IMG/VR virus record: IMGVR_UViG_3300021091_000091 | Coordinates: 1-55,329 of that record | Source: a virus | Direction: 5' to 3' (one strand) | Length of the DNA: 55,329 bases | Shown here: positions 16,767-26,107 of the stretch, piece by piece | How the letters are laid out: the number at the start of each line of letters is the position of its first letter | Numbering within the stretch: position 1 is the first letter of the stretch | Translations under genes and position numbers: made by a program | The notes under the pieces: model-generated | The model's input: only the letters and a program-made list of their open reading frames with translations | Database searches by the model: none | Told to the model about the DNA's origin: nothing

Positions 16767-17024
16767 TTATTGTTCAAATGTTACTGTACCTTCTTGTAGG
16801 CTCACTTCTCCATTTGGGTATTTATTTTCTAAATTTTTTAAAATTTCATCCAATTCTATTTTCATTTTTGTAAAGCTTTCTTCTAAAGATTTTTTGTATT
16901 TCTTTAAATCTAAAAATCTCACTTCAACTTGTCCTAATTCAAAAATCACATCGTTAGAATCCGATTGTAATTTTCTTAATTTATCAACAATTTCTTGTGG
17001 TAGTTGTTCTGTTTTTATTGCCAT
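16767..17024 (-). CDS. Short coiled-coil protein, paralogue of 11831-12241
   Basis: 85 residues, nearly all coiled coil, ending KYPNGEVSLQEGTVTFEQ, very like KYPQSRINLQDGTVQYQ in the 136-residue paralogue on the other side of the glycosylation cassette. It lacks the Q-rich tail of the longer copy. An ATATTTAT element lies 22 bases before its start, so it looks late expressed while the cassette between the copies has a host-type promoter. Function unknown. Confidence 0.65.
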   Translation of the reverse strand: MAIKTEQLPQEIVDKLRKLQSDSNDVIFELGQVEVRFLDLKKYKKSLEESFTKMKIELDEILKNLENKYPNGEVSLQEGTVTFEQ

Positions 17025-17045
17025 AATTAAATATTATTTTATATA

Positions 17046-17054
17046 TATAAATAT
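17046..17054 (-). promoter_or_regulatory. ATATTTAT element (candidate late promoter)
   Basis: Exact octamer within a TATATATTTATATATATA tract, 22 bases before the start at 17024, in the 63-base gap after the fibre-chaperone stop. Confidence 0.45.
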
Positions 17055-17087
17055 ATAAATTTGAAATTATTTATCTATATGAATGAA

Positions 17088-17474
17088 TTAAGACTGAGGA
17101 GGATTAGGAATAATATAAGGAATTGATTTTGTAATATCTCTTAGTTTCTGTCTATACAAAGTCCATTCTGCCTGTTTTTCTGATGTTAGTGGATTATTTG
17201 GTAATTGAGTCCAATCCGAATTTCTTAATAATTCATTTCTTTGAGCTCTTATTTTATTTAATTCAATATTATCCAATACCATTTGAGTATAGGGAACAAA
17301 AGTATGCGCTCCCATTATCCATTTCCATTTCCCAGTTTTAACTTGGGTATGTGCTTCTTTCCATTGTTCTTCGTTAAGTTCAACATTTGGTGTTGGTATT
17401 TTATCACCATGTAATTCACGTGTATAAAATCCAGTGTATTCTCCATTTTCATTTATAGTTGCGTAATATATCAT
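17088..17474 (-). CDS. Tail-fibre assembly chaperone-like protein
   Basis: 128 residues from the ATG at 17474. A longer reading from 17507 would overlap the fibre gene, and its first 11 residues do not look like the family, so the shorter start is chosen. The C-terminal half (RAQRNELLRNSDWTQL, LTSEKQAEWTLYRQKLRDIT) matches the phage tail assembly chaperone type found after fibre genes. The N-terminal part (YYATINENGEYTGFYTREL) is also typical of these proteins. It lies 12 bases after the giant fibre gene and most likely helps it fold or attach. Confidence 0.75.
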   Translation of the reverse strand: MIYYATINENGEYTGFYTRELHGDKIPTPNVELNEEQWKEAHTQVKTGKWKWIMGAHTFVPYTQMVLDNIELNKIRAQRNELLRNSDWTQLPNNPLTSEKQAEWTLYRQKLRDITKSIPYIIPNPPQS

Positions 17475-17485
17475 ATTATTTTTTT

Positions 17486-20400
17486 TTAATATCCAACGGC
17501 TATCCAATATCCATCACCACCCGCATCTAAAACTAACTTAGCGTTGGCTGCGGTTACATCATAAACGTGATTAAAACCCCTGGAACCATCAGAATTTCTG
17601 TCAGTAGCACAAGTTACAGCTAAACATTTAGTTGGAAAAGCTAATGGGAAAGTAACTGTAACATTAGCAGCTGAATTTCCTGCTGTCGATACGTATCCCG
17701 CTTGAAGTATTAATCCATTTACTAATTTAGAATATCCAGTATTAGCTCCATGTGAAAATACACCATTAAAAAATCCTCCTGGTGGGACAGCGTAATAATT
17801 ACTACTTGTTACATAACCGGGAAAATTTGTTATTGTTCCACCAACATCTAAACCACCACTTACTATTAATACTGCTCCAGATTCAGCTCTAGGCATTTTT
17901 ACAAACCTTGTATTATCATATACAATTTGCATACCACCTGCAATTAATTCGGTTTTAGATTGAGCTATATTAACCGATACTGTGTTTAAAACAGGTGATT
18001 TTGGTGATTGACCATCACCACCACCCCAGTTTGCGTCATTATATACTTGGCCATCAATATATGGCGGGGGGAGAACATCAATGTCCGGTAAGAAATCATA
18101 TTGGGCTTCTAAATAAGAAGAAAATGTTTGTATTCTATAAAAATATCCACCTTTTAAAGTTACTGGAATTACGAATGTATTTGTTAAATTTACTTCCATA
18201 TCTACCTGAGCAAGATAACCAAAACTTTGTGTTTTTGTTGCATATGCAATCTTTGTTGCAATTGTTTCTTCGGGACCTATGTAAGTTTGTGGTACTGCAA
18301 AAACTCTAACACCATATGTTTGAGTCATTTGTCCTGATGAAATTGTTCCTGAACCAACTACGTCTGCTGATGTAAAAGAATTACCTGATGTTGTGACTGT
18401 AATAATCGCTGCTAATCCTTCTGCACTGCTTGGTACATAAAATGATGCTGAATTTGGACTTGCACTTGAACTGACCATAGGGTTGGTATCGAAAAACACT
18501 ACAAATGGAGAATTACTTGAGTTATTAGCACTTTCTGCTGTTGCATAATTTTCTTGTACTATATTTGGAGATGCTGAAGCGGATATTGGTGTAGTTATTG
18601 CTACAGTTGTTGATAATTGACCATTCGGATTTATATCAACTCTCAAATTACTAGCTGAATCATAAATTTCTATTGCAGGACGGTCCGCATTTAATTTAAT
18701 TTGACCAACAGATGCAGATGCGTACAAAAGACCGCCATCTACTTGCCATACTTCACTTCCTATTCCACCTCCAATTCTACCATCAGTAATATTAACAGAA
18801 CCTTGAATTTCTAAAGAATTTCCAGTCCATTTCATAAAATTATCACCTGCTGTATTTTTCAAAGACATTTTTGCTGAACCAGAAAGTAATCCTAAAAATA
18901 TTCCGTACTGGTCAAAACCGGAAGAACCCGTATAACTTTGTCCTACTGAAATAAAAGGATTTGAACCACTATTTGCTGAATCTGCATTAAGTTGTATTAC
19001 TGCAACCGAACCACTTGAACCAACGTTTACTGTTCTATTTGCGTAAACGTCTTGAGCAAAAAGAACATCAGTAGCTACCGAACTAAATGTAGCTCCAAAA
19101 GATTCCCAATAAGTTGCCGGAGTTCCAGTGATACCTGCTCCTCCCGTTGGGTCTTGGCCAGCACCAGCGGTATGAGTTGATTTTGCTAAATAATAAGCTC
19201 CATCTGCTCCTTGAACAACATCAACTCTTGTTGATGTTTTAGTATAAGTTCTACCCACCGTCCATCTCCCTCTATAAACCACTCCGGCTCCAGCAGCGCC
19301 GGTAGCACCAGCAGCACCTGCTATTGATTTTGTTAGAGATTGTACTTTTGCAATAGAAAATGAATCTCCATTTAATTTTTTACCTGTCAAAGTATAAGTA
19401 ACCGATGCTAAGTTTGCAGTCATATTACTATGATTTCCTACTATTGCATAATTTCCACCATCAGTTATTGAACCGGCAGTAATATTTGAAACCGCTGTTG
19501 AAACAGTAAATTTGCCCGCCGCAGTTCCTGCTCCATCATAATCTAATTGTATTGCTCCTTCATAAATGAAAATATTAGTACCGCTTCCATTATAATCACT
19601 TACAACACCAGCACTACTTGCAGGTAAAGTATGAGATTCATTTGTTAAAAAAATTGTTAATGCATCAGTTCCTTCTTGTACTCTTGCAATTGTTACGGTA
19701 TCAGTTATTGAATCTGCGGTTGCAGAAATTTCTACTAAAGTATTTACACCAAAATCAGCCTTTCTTAAAAATACAGTGTTACCTGTTGTTGTTACATTAC
19801 CACCAGATGATGCATCATATAAAGTTACAGATGGTGATGTAGTCCAGTTTGTAGTTGCTGATATGTTTTGTTTATTAGAATTTAATTCAACCCAATCTGG
19901 AGATAGTGTACCATTTTGTGCCTCAATAAATACTTGACTAGATGCTTCTAATCTTAATAATTTTGCAGAAATTGGTGCTATTGTCCAAGGGCCAAATCCA
20001 GGGTAACCTGTAGCAGCACTGGTGTTATTTGTTGATGTATGGTCTGAATTTGCTGTCCAAGTATTTCCACTATAAGTAACAATATCGTTTGTATAGTAAA
20101 TAGTACCACTTGCCCAAGGCCCCATTATTCTACCTTCATTAACTCCGCCAGGTGTTTGTTTTAAAGAGCCTCTAAGTGTTAATGTTGTCCCGTCCCACTC
20201 TAAATAATTTGAAGAACCACCAACTTTAAAATTTGTACCAGTATCATACCAATAGTTGTTGGCGTTTAGATACAACCCATTATTAGCACCATTTACTCCT
20301 CTACCAAGCTTCATTCCACCGGCGTTTAATAAACCACTTAGAATAAGAGCTTCACCATCCCATTTCATATAGTTATCACCGGAATAATCCTTTATTGATA

Positions 20401-23400
20401 ATCTACCATAAGTTCCTGCCGCACCTTGCTCATACAATCCAAGAAAAATACCCGGTCTGTCATATCCTATTACACCTGTACCGCTAGTTCCAGCTGCTCC
20501 AGATGTAGATGGATTTATACTTGTTCCACTTGTACCACCCGTACCAACAGTACCATGCTGACCTAACGAAATATATGGGTCTGACCTACCACCAGCTAAA
20601 ACAATATTAGCGTATTTTGATGTATTATTGTATGTGCCAACATTTATCGTATTCCTTACATATGATTCTTCAAATATTGCCAATTTTGCTGAAACAAAGA
20701 AATCTTGACTTCCTAAAAATTCCCACCAATCATTATCACCTGACGGAGTAGGTGCATGATAATTTACTAATACTCCGTTTTGGTCATATGTTGTGGGACC
20801 TGAACCACTTATAGCTGCATAGTATTTTACATCATCTTGCGTTGCTAAATATGTCACCGCATCTCTACGATTATTTGTAGTCTCAACTCCACCAATATAA
20901 TCCAACGTCGGGTCCCACTCACCTCGCATCACTATACCTGGTCCTGTTTCACCCTCAAATTGTACTGATAAAGATTGGGTTTTATAAATTGATTGTCTAT
21001 CTTCACAAATTATTTGGTAAACTATGATAGCAGTTCTATTTGTTTCAGGAGTATTCCAACCTGTAACACCCGCCATAGTTGCTGTTGGGGTACCTGGCAA
21101 ATAACTTCCAGCAGTCAATCCCCCACTTAATGTAAGATGACCGGATACTGCAGATATTTGTACTCTATATTGTTGTTCATATGATGAACTTCCATATGCA
21201 TCAGTTTGTGGTGAAGTAAATCCAGCAGGTTTATTTGTTAATGCAAGAGTACCTCTATTTGCAAAAATTTGCGTGCTAGTATTAGCGAGTGTCATCTCAC
21301 CAGAAACTTTATATACAGCTGCAGCATTCTCTCTTGTTAATTTTACATCATATGGTGCTGGTTCTGTAAATTGTACTGCAAATGATTGAGTTACAAATTC
21401 TGTATATCTAGTGGGTGGTGCTGTTCCTAAATTTGTAGAATATCCTTCAAATTCTATTTTATAAACAACCTCTCCACTTTTATTAATTGCTGGTTTTTGC
21501 CAACCAGTTATATTACTAAGAGATGCCGGATTTGTTAATATCTTATTTGATGATAAAGTAATGTAAGGTGATTTTGAAAAAATTGATGCTGAAGAAAATC
21601 CCAATATACCAATTAAGTTATTTAAATAGTCATAATCGGTTGCCTGTGGTGATGGGTATGCTGCTGTTATGACATTTTGCAATTGATTAACACCCTTGAA
21701 TGTAGGTAATTTAATTGCTGTTCCTTCAAAGTTTGTAGTGAATAAATCTGCAGTAATTGATGTATTTAGATTATCAGCAGATACTTTAAATGCATCAGCT
21801 CCCGCTTTTATACCAGCTATTGTTAATTGAGCTTCAGCTCTATAAGGATTATATATAGAAGAAGTATATGGATTACCATCAGTTAATTTTACTCTCCAAG
21901 TTTTATTTTCACCAGGTCCTGCTGCATCGGTGGCTGGAACAATAAATGTATAATAAGGTACACCTTCATAGTAAGGCCCATCATATAAGGTTTCACTACC
22001 ATCAGTATCAATATAAAATAGTGTAAACCAAGTTGAACCTGTATAATTTTGTGCTAACGCTTTTAATTCAACATCCCCATCTGGTGCTACTTTGTACCCA
22101 TCTCTATTATAATTTATAGTATAAGGATTTGCATTTAATTCTACTGTTCTTGCATTTGGAACTGAAACATTTTTTGTAAATGTTTGTGTTCTTTCAAATA
22201 TAGAAGATGTGTATTCATGCCCTGCCCCTAAAGCGAATGGAAATACTTGTATTGTATAAATTGCACTTGCAGATACATGTGGATAATCAAATCTATTAAA
22301 ATTAATCGTTGCTGTACTTAATGATGATGATGATAAAGAGCCAGTTCTTATGTAATAAGGACCTGCAGAACCTAATTCCACAGCTTTAGTTTCTATTAAA
22401 TTTATTCTGAATGTTCCGGCCGCAGTAGATTGAGTTGTAAATGTTAAAAAATCATCACCTTCTTTTACTCTGATTGTTGTATTAGCATTTGTATGTGAGG
22501 ATACAAATCCTACTTCATCAGCGGGTATAGATACTGATGTTGGTGAAATTACAATTTGAATTGGAGGAGGTCCATCTAATACTTTGGTATAATTTACTAC
22601 AACACTAGCAGTATATATAGATGATGTGAAATATGGATGAATTACTAATGGGTATGTAATACTTCCACTTAGATTAGTAAAATTTGATGATTGGGATACA
22701 ATAAGTGATGCAGTATATTGAGTACCAAAAGATGATGTAAAATGTATATTACCAGCTTTGACATTCCTTTCTATAATAGATGAACTTGCTATATAAAATT
22801 GTCCATGTGAATAAAATGGGTCATAAGCTGCACTTGAACTAAATACCAAATATCTTGCCCCTTGTTTTAATCGTATATCAGTAATACTGGGTTTAAAATC
22901 ATTTACAACTCCACGTGAATTAGCTGCTAATGTAATTGTAGATGGATTGACCTCAAATATAATTGTTTCATCTCCTGGCGTACCCTGTGGTACGATTGTA
23001 AATGTTTTATCTACTGAAATTGATGCAGTATCTAATGATGGTGAAGAATATGGTTCAGTATAAGTAAATTTGATTGTAATATTTTTACTCTGAGATAGTG
23101 GTGAACGCACTGAAGAATTCAAAGCCCCAGCTGCAATTGTTCTTTGATTTTCATCAATTGCAATTACTGAAATATCCGGATGTACACTTTGGGTTGTAAA
23201 ATAAAACCAATATTCAGGAATCCAATTTTGATTTATTGACATTGATGGAAATACTCTAAATGATGCAGTTATTGCATTTGTTCCACCCCTTTCAAAGAAA
23301 GATGCTGTAGCTATTGCTGATTGAGGTCTGAAAATACTTTCATTTCTTGGGTCTATATTAAAAGTATCTGCATTAAATAAAACAAAAGGTGTATCCAAAC

Positions 23401-25840
23401 CATCTTGTAAATCCTCTAAAATAATTGTTGCCAAAATAGATCCTGATGTTTCAAATGCTGGGCCAGATGCTGCTGATGCTGATGACATCATAAAAATTGT
23501 TCTTCTTACATCAATTGAATCTCTATTAAAAATAGCATTATAATTTATTTGGCCACTACCCAAAGAACCGCTTGTTAAACCTATAACTAAACCACTTGAT
23601 GATGCATAAGCAAGGTTTACAAATTTTTCATTTCCTTCAAAAGAGCGTGATATAATGTGCAATTGTGTATCAGGAAATCCTTTTTCAGGTTTAGTTAAAC
23701 TACTTAATTCAATATCATTAACACCATCAATACGAATGGCTTGAATTTCCAAAGACGATGTACTACTATTCCTTATTTGTGTACCTCTATATGGTCTTAT
23801 AACAAAATTTACGCCCCCAAATCCATCTAATACTCTTGTGAATATTACAGTATCAGTAAATCCTTCAGCTTCTCCAGTAATTTTTACTAATTGTACAATC
23901 TTATCAGTTCTTGAGCCGGTAAAGTGTTGCACTGTCATTGTTGGAGCATCAGATGTTATACCATCCAATAGACCAGGAAATCCACCACCCACAGTTATTG
24001 ATGATGTATAATCATTACCAAATAATTCAGTACCATCAAAGTCAAAAGATTGAGATGTGTATGTTACCGAACCCGTTAATAAGTTTTTGGTAACTGTAAA
24101 CCCTACTACTGTAGGTGGTACAGGATTGGAACCAGAATCAAACTGAAATTGTAATGAGCGTGGTGTAAATACTAATCCTTTTTGTATTGTTTGTAAATTA
24201 CCTCCATTAAAAGTTTTATTTGCTTCAACTAAAACGGGTATAAAATTATTATTGATATCATAAAATTCAAATCTATACAAAAAAGTTTCTTCAGGTAAAC
24301 TTCTTGGGACACTTTGAATAAATGTAATTGAATCTGGTGAATATGAAGTCTCTTGAGATGCTCTTAAACTAACATCCGCTAAATGCCAACCATTTCCTTT
24401 TATTTCAAAATAAAGTTTTGCGTTGTTAATTTGTTCTGCTTTAAAATTAGCTGATAATTGATTTTTTTGTAATAGAGAACTATCTGCTGTTATGGTTGAT
24501 ATATTTTGGTTTATTTGTATAGTAGTAGGCGAACCATTAATTGATGATTGTCTTGAACCACTTAAAAATACATTAATATAATTTCCAGCTAAAACTTGAT
24601 TACTACCAATTCTTACATTAAAATTAAGTGAATATTCCGTATCTTCGGTTATATCTAAAGACTTTGAGGTATAAAAATTATTAATACCAGAACTATCTAA
24701 TTTTATAGAATTAAATAAATAATTTTGATTAAATGATGTTGTTAGATTATTAGATGATGTTACCCAATAATTTTTAAAATTTGTATTATCAAAAATACCA
24801 TAAAATTCTTCATTTTTTATGGTTGATTCTAAATCTCTTAATAATTCATTTGATTCTAATCTTATTTCTTGAATAAATTGATAATCAGCTAAATCTGATT
24901 GAGATTTTCTAAATATTTTTACTCTTGCACAATCACCCACAAATGTTGTTATATCACTTAAATTAATTTTAGCAAAAGAACCCGTCAAAGCTGTCTTTAA
25001 ATTATTTGCACCTTCAATATAATTAAATGATGCTGTATATCCTTCGTTTATAAAATTTTGAACTAATCCATTTGAATCTGTGTGGGGTTTTAATACTAAA
25101 ACGTTTTTATTATTTATCACACTATCTACTAATGGAGAATAATTTAAATTAGGAATAGAGATAGTTGTACCAATAACTGAGCCAGTCCAATTGGTAGAAT
25201 CATTTATTTTTAGTAAATAGCTTGTAGGTATTGTAACATCAGTTATTTTTTGTCCTGCTATTGGAGATTGGGCTATACCATTTAAAGAACCAGTCTGAAT
25301 TATAGTAGTTGTTACATTATTAAAAATTGGTTTTACTATTTCATCAATATTAACAACAGGTCTTCTATAAAATCTAACTTTATCTTCATTTGATAAAAGT
25401 TTATTTATCTGAAAAGTTTTTTCCCATTTTACATTGTAAACATCTTTCCAATCATCAGGAATAGGAAGTGTAACACCACTTTCATCAATAAATGTTTTTA
25501 GTTCACCTAAAATAGTTATTTTTGCAGTTCCGATTGGAGTATCATCATAGATATATACAGCAATCAATTTTGATGTACCTTCGTAATATTCTGGTATTCC
25601 ATTACCTGGCTCATAATATATAGAATTTCCCTCAACATCTAAAATTTGAATTTTTACTTCTGTAGATTCTTTGAGATGTTCACTTCCTTCAATTAAAAAT
25701 CCGTTTTTGCCACCAGTAAAAGTATCCTTAAATTCTGTAATTTTGAAATATTTAGAATTCGGGTTTGTATCTACTTCAAATACGCCAAAAGATGTTAGAT
25801 TTTGTGATAAATTTTCTGCAAATTTTTTTATTACAGGCAT
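17486..25840 (-). CDS. Giant tail fibre / receptor-binding protein
   Basis: 2784 residues, the largest gene here. The N-terminal third (to about 900) is Ser/Thr/Asn-rich beta structure with many Ig-like repeats (recurring SFDFDG, TSSI and FTRVLDG-type strands). Three carbohydrate-module-like segments of the W...Y...D..Y type occur near 1636 (VMRGEWDPTLDYIGG), 1906 (GPWASGTIYYTNDIVTY) and 2185 (VYRGRWTVGRTYTK). A short collagen-like run lies near 2170. Three 'MKWDGEALILSG' type repeats sit near 1823, 1880 and 2333. The last 95 residues match the gp53-like tail-fibre C-terminal domain (KLVNGLILQAGY...VTFPLAFPTKCLAV...GYWIAVGY). Followed by its chaperone. Abundant Ser/Thr make it the likely acceptor of the nearby heptosyltransferase. 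Confidence 0.85.
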   Translation of the reverse strand: MPVIKKFAENLSQNLTSFGVFEVDTNPNSKYFKITEFKDTFTGGKNGFLIEGSEHLKESTEVKIQILDVEGNSIYYEPGNGIPEYYEGTSKLIAVYIYDDTPIGTAKITILGELKTFIDESGVTLPIPDDWKDVYNVKWEKTFQINKLLSNEDKVRFYRRPVVNIDEIVKPIFNNVTTTIIQTGSLNGIAQSPIAGQKITDVTIPTSYLLKINDSTNWTGSVIGTTISIPNLNYSPLVDSVINNKNVLVLKPHTDSNGLVQNFINEGYTASFNYIEGANNLKTALTGSFAKINLSDITTFVGDCARVKIFRKSQSDLADYQFIQEIRLESNELLRDLESTIKNEEFYGIFDNTNFKNYWVTSSNNLTTSFNQNYLFNSIKLDSSGINNFYTSKSLDITEDTEYSLNFNVRIGSNQVLAGNYINVFLSGSRQSSINGSPTTIQINQNISTITADSSLLQKNQLSANFKAEQINNAKLYFEIKGNGWHLADVSLRASQETSYSPDSITFIQSVPRSLPEETFLYRFEFYDINNNFIPVLVEANKTFNGGNLQTIQKGLVFTPRSLQFQFDSGSNPVPPTVVGFTVTKNLLTGSVTYTSQSFDFDGTELFGNDYTSSITVGGGFPGLLDGITSDAPTMTVQHFTGSRTDKIVQLVKITGEAEGFTDTVIFTRVLDGFGGVNFVIRPYRGTQIRNSSTSSLEIQAIRIDGVNDIELSSLTKPEKGFPDTQLHIISRSFEGNEKFVNLAYASSSGLVIGLTSGSLGSGQINYNAIFNRDSIDVRRTIFMMSSASAASGPAFETSGSILATIILEDLQDGLDTPFVLFNADTFNIDPRNESIFRPQSAIATASFFERGGTNAITASFRVFPSMSINQNWIPEYWFYFTTQSVHPDISVIAIDENQRTIAAGALNSSVRSPLSQSKNITIKFTYTEPYSSPSLDTASISVDKTFTIVPQGTPGDETIIFEVNPSTITLAANSRGVVNDFKPSITDIRLKQGARYLVFSSSAAYDPFYSHGQFYIASSSIIERNVKAGNIHFTSSFGTQYTASLIVSQSSNFTNLSGSITYPLVIHPYFTSSIYTASVVVNYTKVLDGPPPIQIVISPTSVSIPADEVGFVSSHTNANTTIRVKEGDDFLTFTTQSTAAGTFRINLIETKAVELGSAGPYYIRTGSLSSSSLSTATINFNRFDYPHVSASAIYTIQVFPFALGAGHEYTSSIFERTQTFTKNVSVPNARTVELNANPYTINYNRDGYKVAPDGDVELKALAQNYTGSTWFTLFYIDTDGSETLYDGPYYEGVPYYTFIVPATDAAGPGENKTWRVKLTDGNPYTSSIYNPYRAEAQLTIAGIKAGADAFKVSADNLNTSITADLFTTNFEGTAIKLPTFKGVNQLQNVITAAYPSPQATDYDYLNNLIGILGFSSASIFSKSPYITLSSNKILTNPASLSNITGWQKPAINKSGEVVYKIEFEGYSTNLGTAPPTRYTEFVTQSFAVQFTEPAPYDVKLTRENAAAVYKVSGEMTLANTSTQIFANRGTLALTNKPAGFTSPQTDAYGSSSYEQQYRVQISAVSGHLTLSGGLTAGSYLPGTPTATMAGVTGWNTPETNRTAIIVYQIICEDRQSIYKTQSLSVQFEGETGPGIVMRGEWDPTLDYIGGVETTNNRRDAVTYLATQDDVKYYAAISGSGPTTYDQNGVLVNYHAPTPSGDNDWWEFLGSQDFFVSAKLAIFEESYVRNTINVGTYNNTSKYANIVLAGGRSDPYISLGQHGTVGTGGTSGTSINPSTSGAAGTSGTGVIGYDRPGIFLGLYEQGAAGTYGRLSIKDYSGDNYMKWDGEALILSGLLNAGGMKLGRGVNGANNGLYLNANNYWYDTGTNFKVGGSSNYLEWDGTTLTLRGSLKQTPGGVNEGRIMGPWASGTIYYTNDIVTYSGNTWTANSDHTSTNNTSAATGYPGFGPWTIAPISAKLLRLEASSQVFIEAQNGTLSPDWVELNSNKQNISATTNWTTSPSVTLYDASSGGNVTTTGNTVFLRKADFGVNTLVEISATADSITDTVTIARVQEGTDALTIFLTNESHTLPASSAGVVSDYNGSGTNIFIYEGAIQLDYDGAGTAAGKFTVSTAVSNITAGSITDGGNYAIVGNHSNMTANLASVTYTLTGKKLNGDSFSIAKVQSLTKSIAGAAGATGAAGAGVVYRGRWTVGRTYTKTSTRVDVVQGADGAYYLAKSTHTAGAGQDPTGGAGITGTPATYWESFGATFSSVATDVLFAQDVYANRTVNVGSSGSVAVIQLNADSANSGSNPFISVGQSYTGSSGFDQYGIFLGLLSGSAKMSLKNTAGDNFMKWTGNSLEIQGSVNITDGRIGGGIGSEVWQVDGGLLYASASVGQIKLNADRPAIEIYDSASNLRVDINPNGQLSTTVAITTPISASASPNIVQENYATAESANNSSNSPFVVFFDTNPMVSSSASPNSASFYVPSSAEGLAAIITVTTSGNSFTSADVVGSGTISSGQMTQTYGVRVFAVPQTYIGPEETIATKIAYATKTQSFGYLAQVDMEVNLTNTFVIPVTLKGGYFYRIQTFSSYLEAQYDFLPDIDVLPPPYIDGQVYNDANWGGGDGQSPKSPVLNTVSVNIAQSKTELIAGGMQIVYDNTRFVKMPRAESGAVLIVSGGLDVGGTITNFPGYVTSSNYYAVPPGGFFNGVFSHGANTGYSKLVNGLILQAGYVSTAGNSAANVTVTFPLAFPTKCLAVTCATDRNSDGSRGFNHVYDVTAANAKLVLDAGGDGYWIAVGY

Positions 25841-25862
25841 TTTTTATTTTTGGTTATATAAA

Positions 25863-25870
25863 ATAAATAT
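25863..25870 (-). promoter_or_regulatory. ATATTTAT element (candidate late promoter of the fibre gene)
   Basis: TAAATATTTATTTTATATA on the minus strand, 22 bases before the fibre start at 25840. The 90-base gap is shared with the divergent plus-strand gene at 25931, for which only a weak TTTG-N19-TAGATATT match is seen (25849-25879). Confidence 0.45.
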
Positions 25871-25930
25871 TTAGATATTTTTTTATCTCCATAATTATAT
25901 ATAGAATTCTAAAGAAAAATAAAGAAATAT

Positions 25931-26107
25931 ATGAAAAAGTACGCAATGATACAAATTGATGCTGATATTCATCAATTATTAAAGGAATTTTGTAAAGATA
26001 AAGGTTACAAAATTAATGGGTTAGTAGAAACCCTAATAAAAGAAAAGGTGGAATCTATCAGAAAAATTCCACCTAAAAATGTATTACCAGTAAATCCTAA
26101 AAATTAA
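25931..26107 (+). CDS. Small ribbon-helix-helix regulator candidate (only plus-strand gene)
   Basis: 58 residues on the plus strand, read directly from ATG at 25931 to TAA at 26105-26107. The N-terminal YAMIQID strand followed by DIHQLLKEFCKDKG (helix) and INGLVETLIKEKVES (second helix) has the CopG/Arc ribbon-helix-helix pattern, so a DNA-binding repressor is likely. The proline-rich tail has no clear role. It fills a gap otherwise unusually large for this genome, is divergent from the fibre gene, and its last 11 bases overlap the end of the gp47-gp46 gene. Target operators are not identified; the gap on its left is an obvious candidate. Confidence 0.65.
   Translation: MKKYAMIQIDADIHQLLKEFCKDKGYKINGLVETLIKEKVESIRKIPPKNVLPVNPKN

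Noticed and set aside
17475-17507. Extended start of the fibre chaperone (11 more residues)
   Set aside because: The extension overlaps the fibre stop and its residues (WILKKNN) do not fit the family; ATG at 17474 is 12 bases after the fibre gene.
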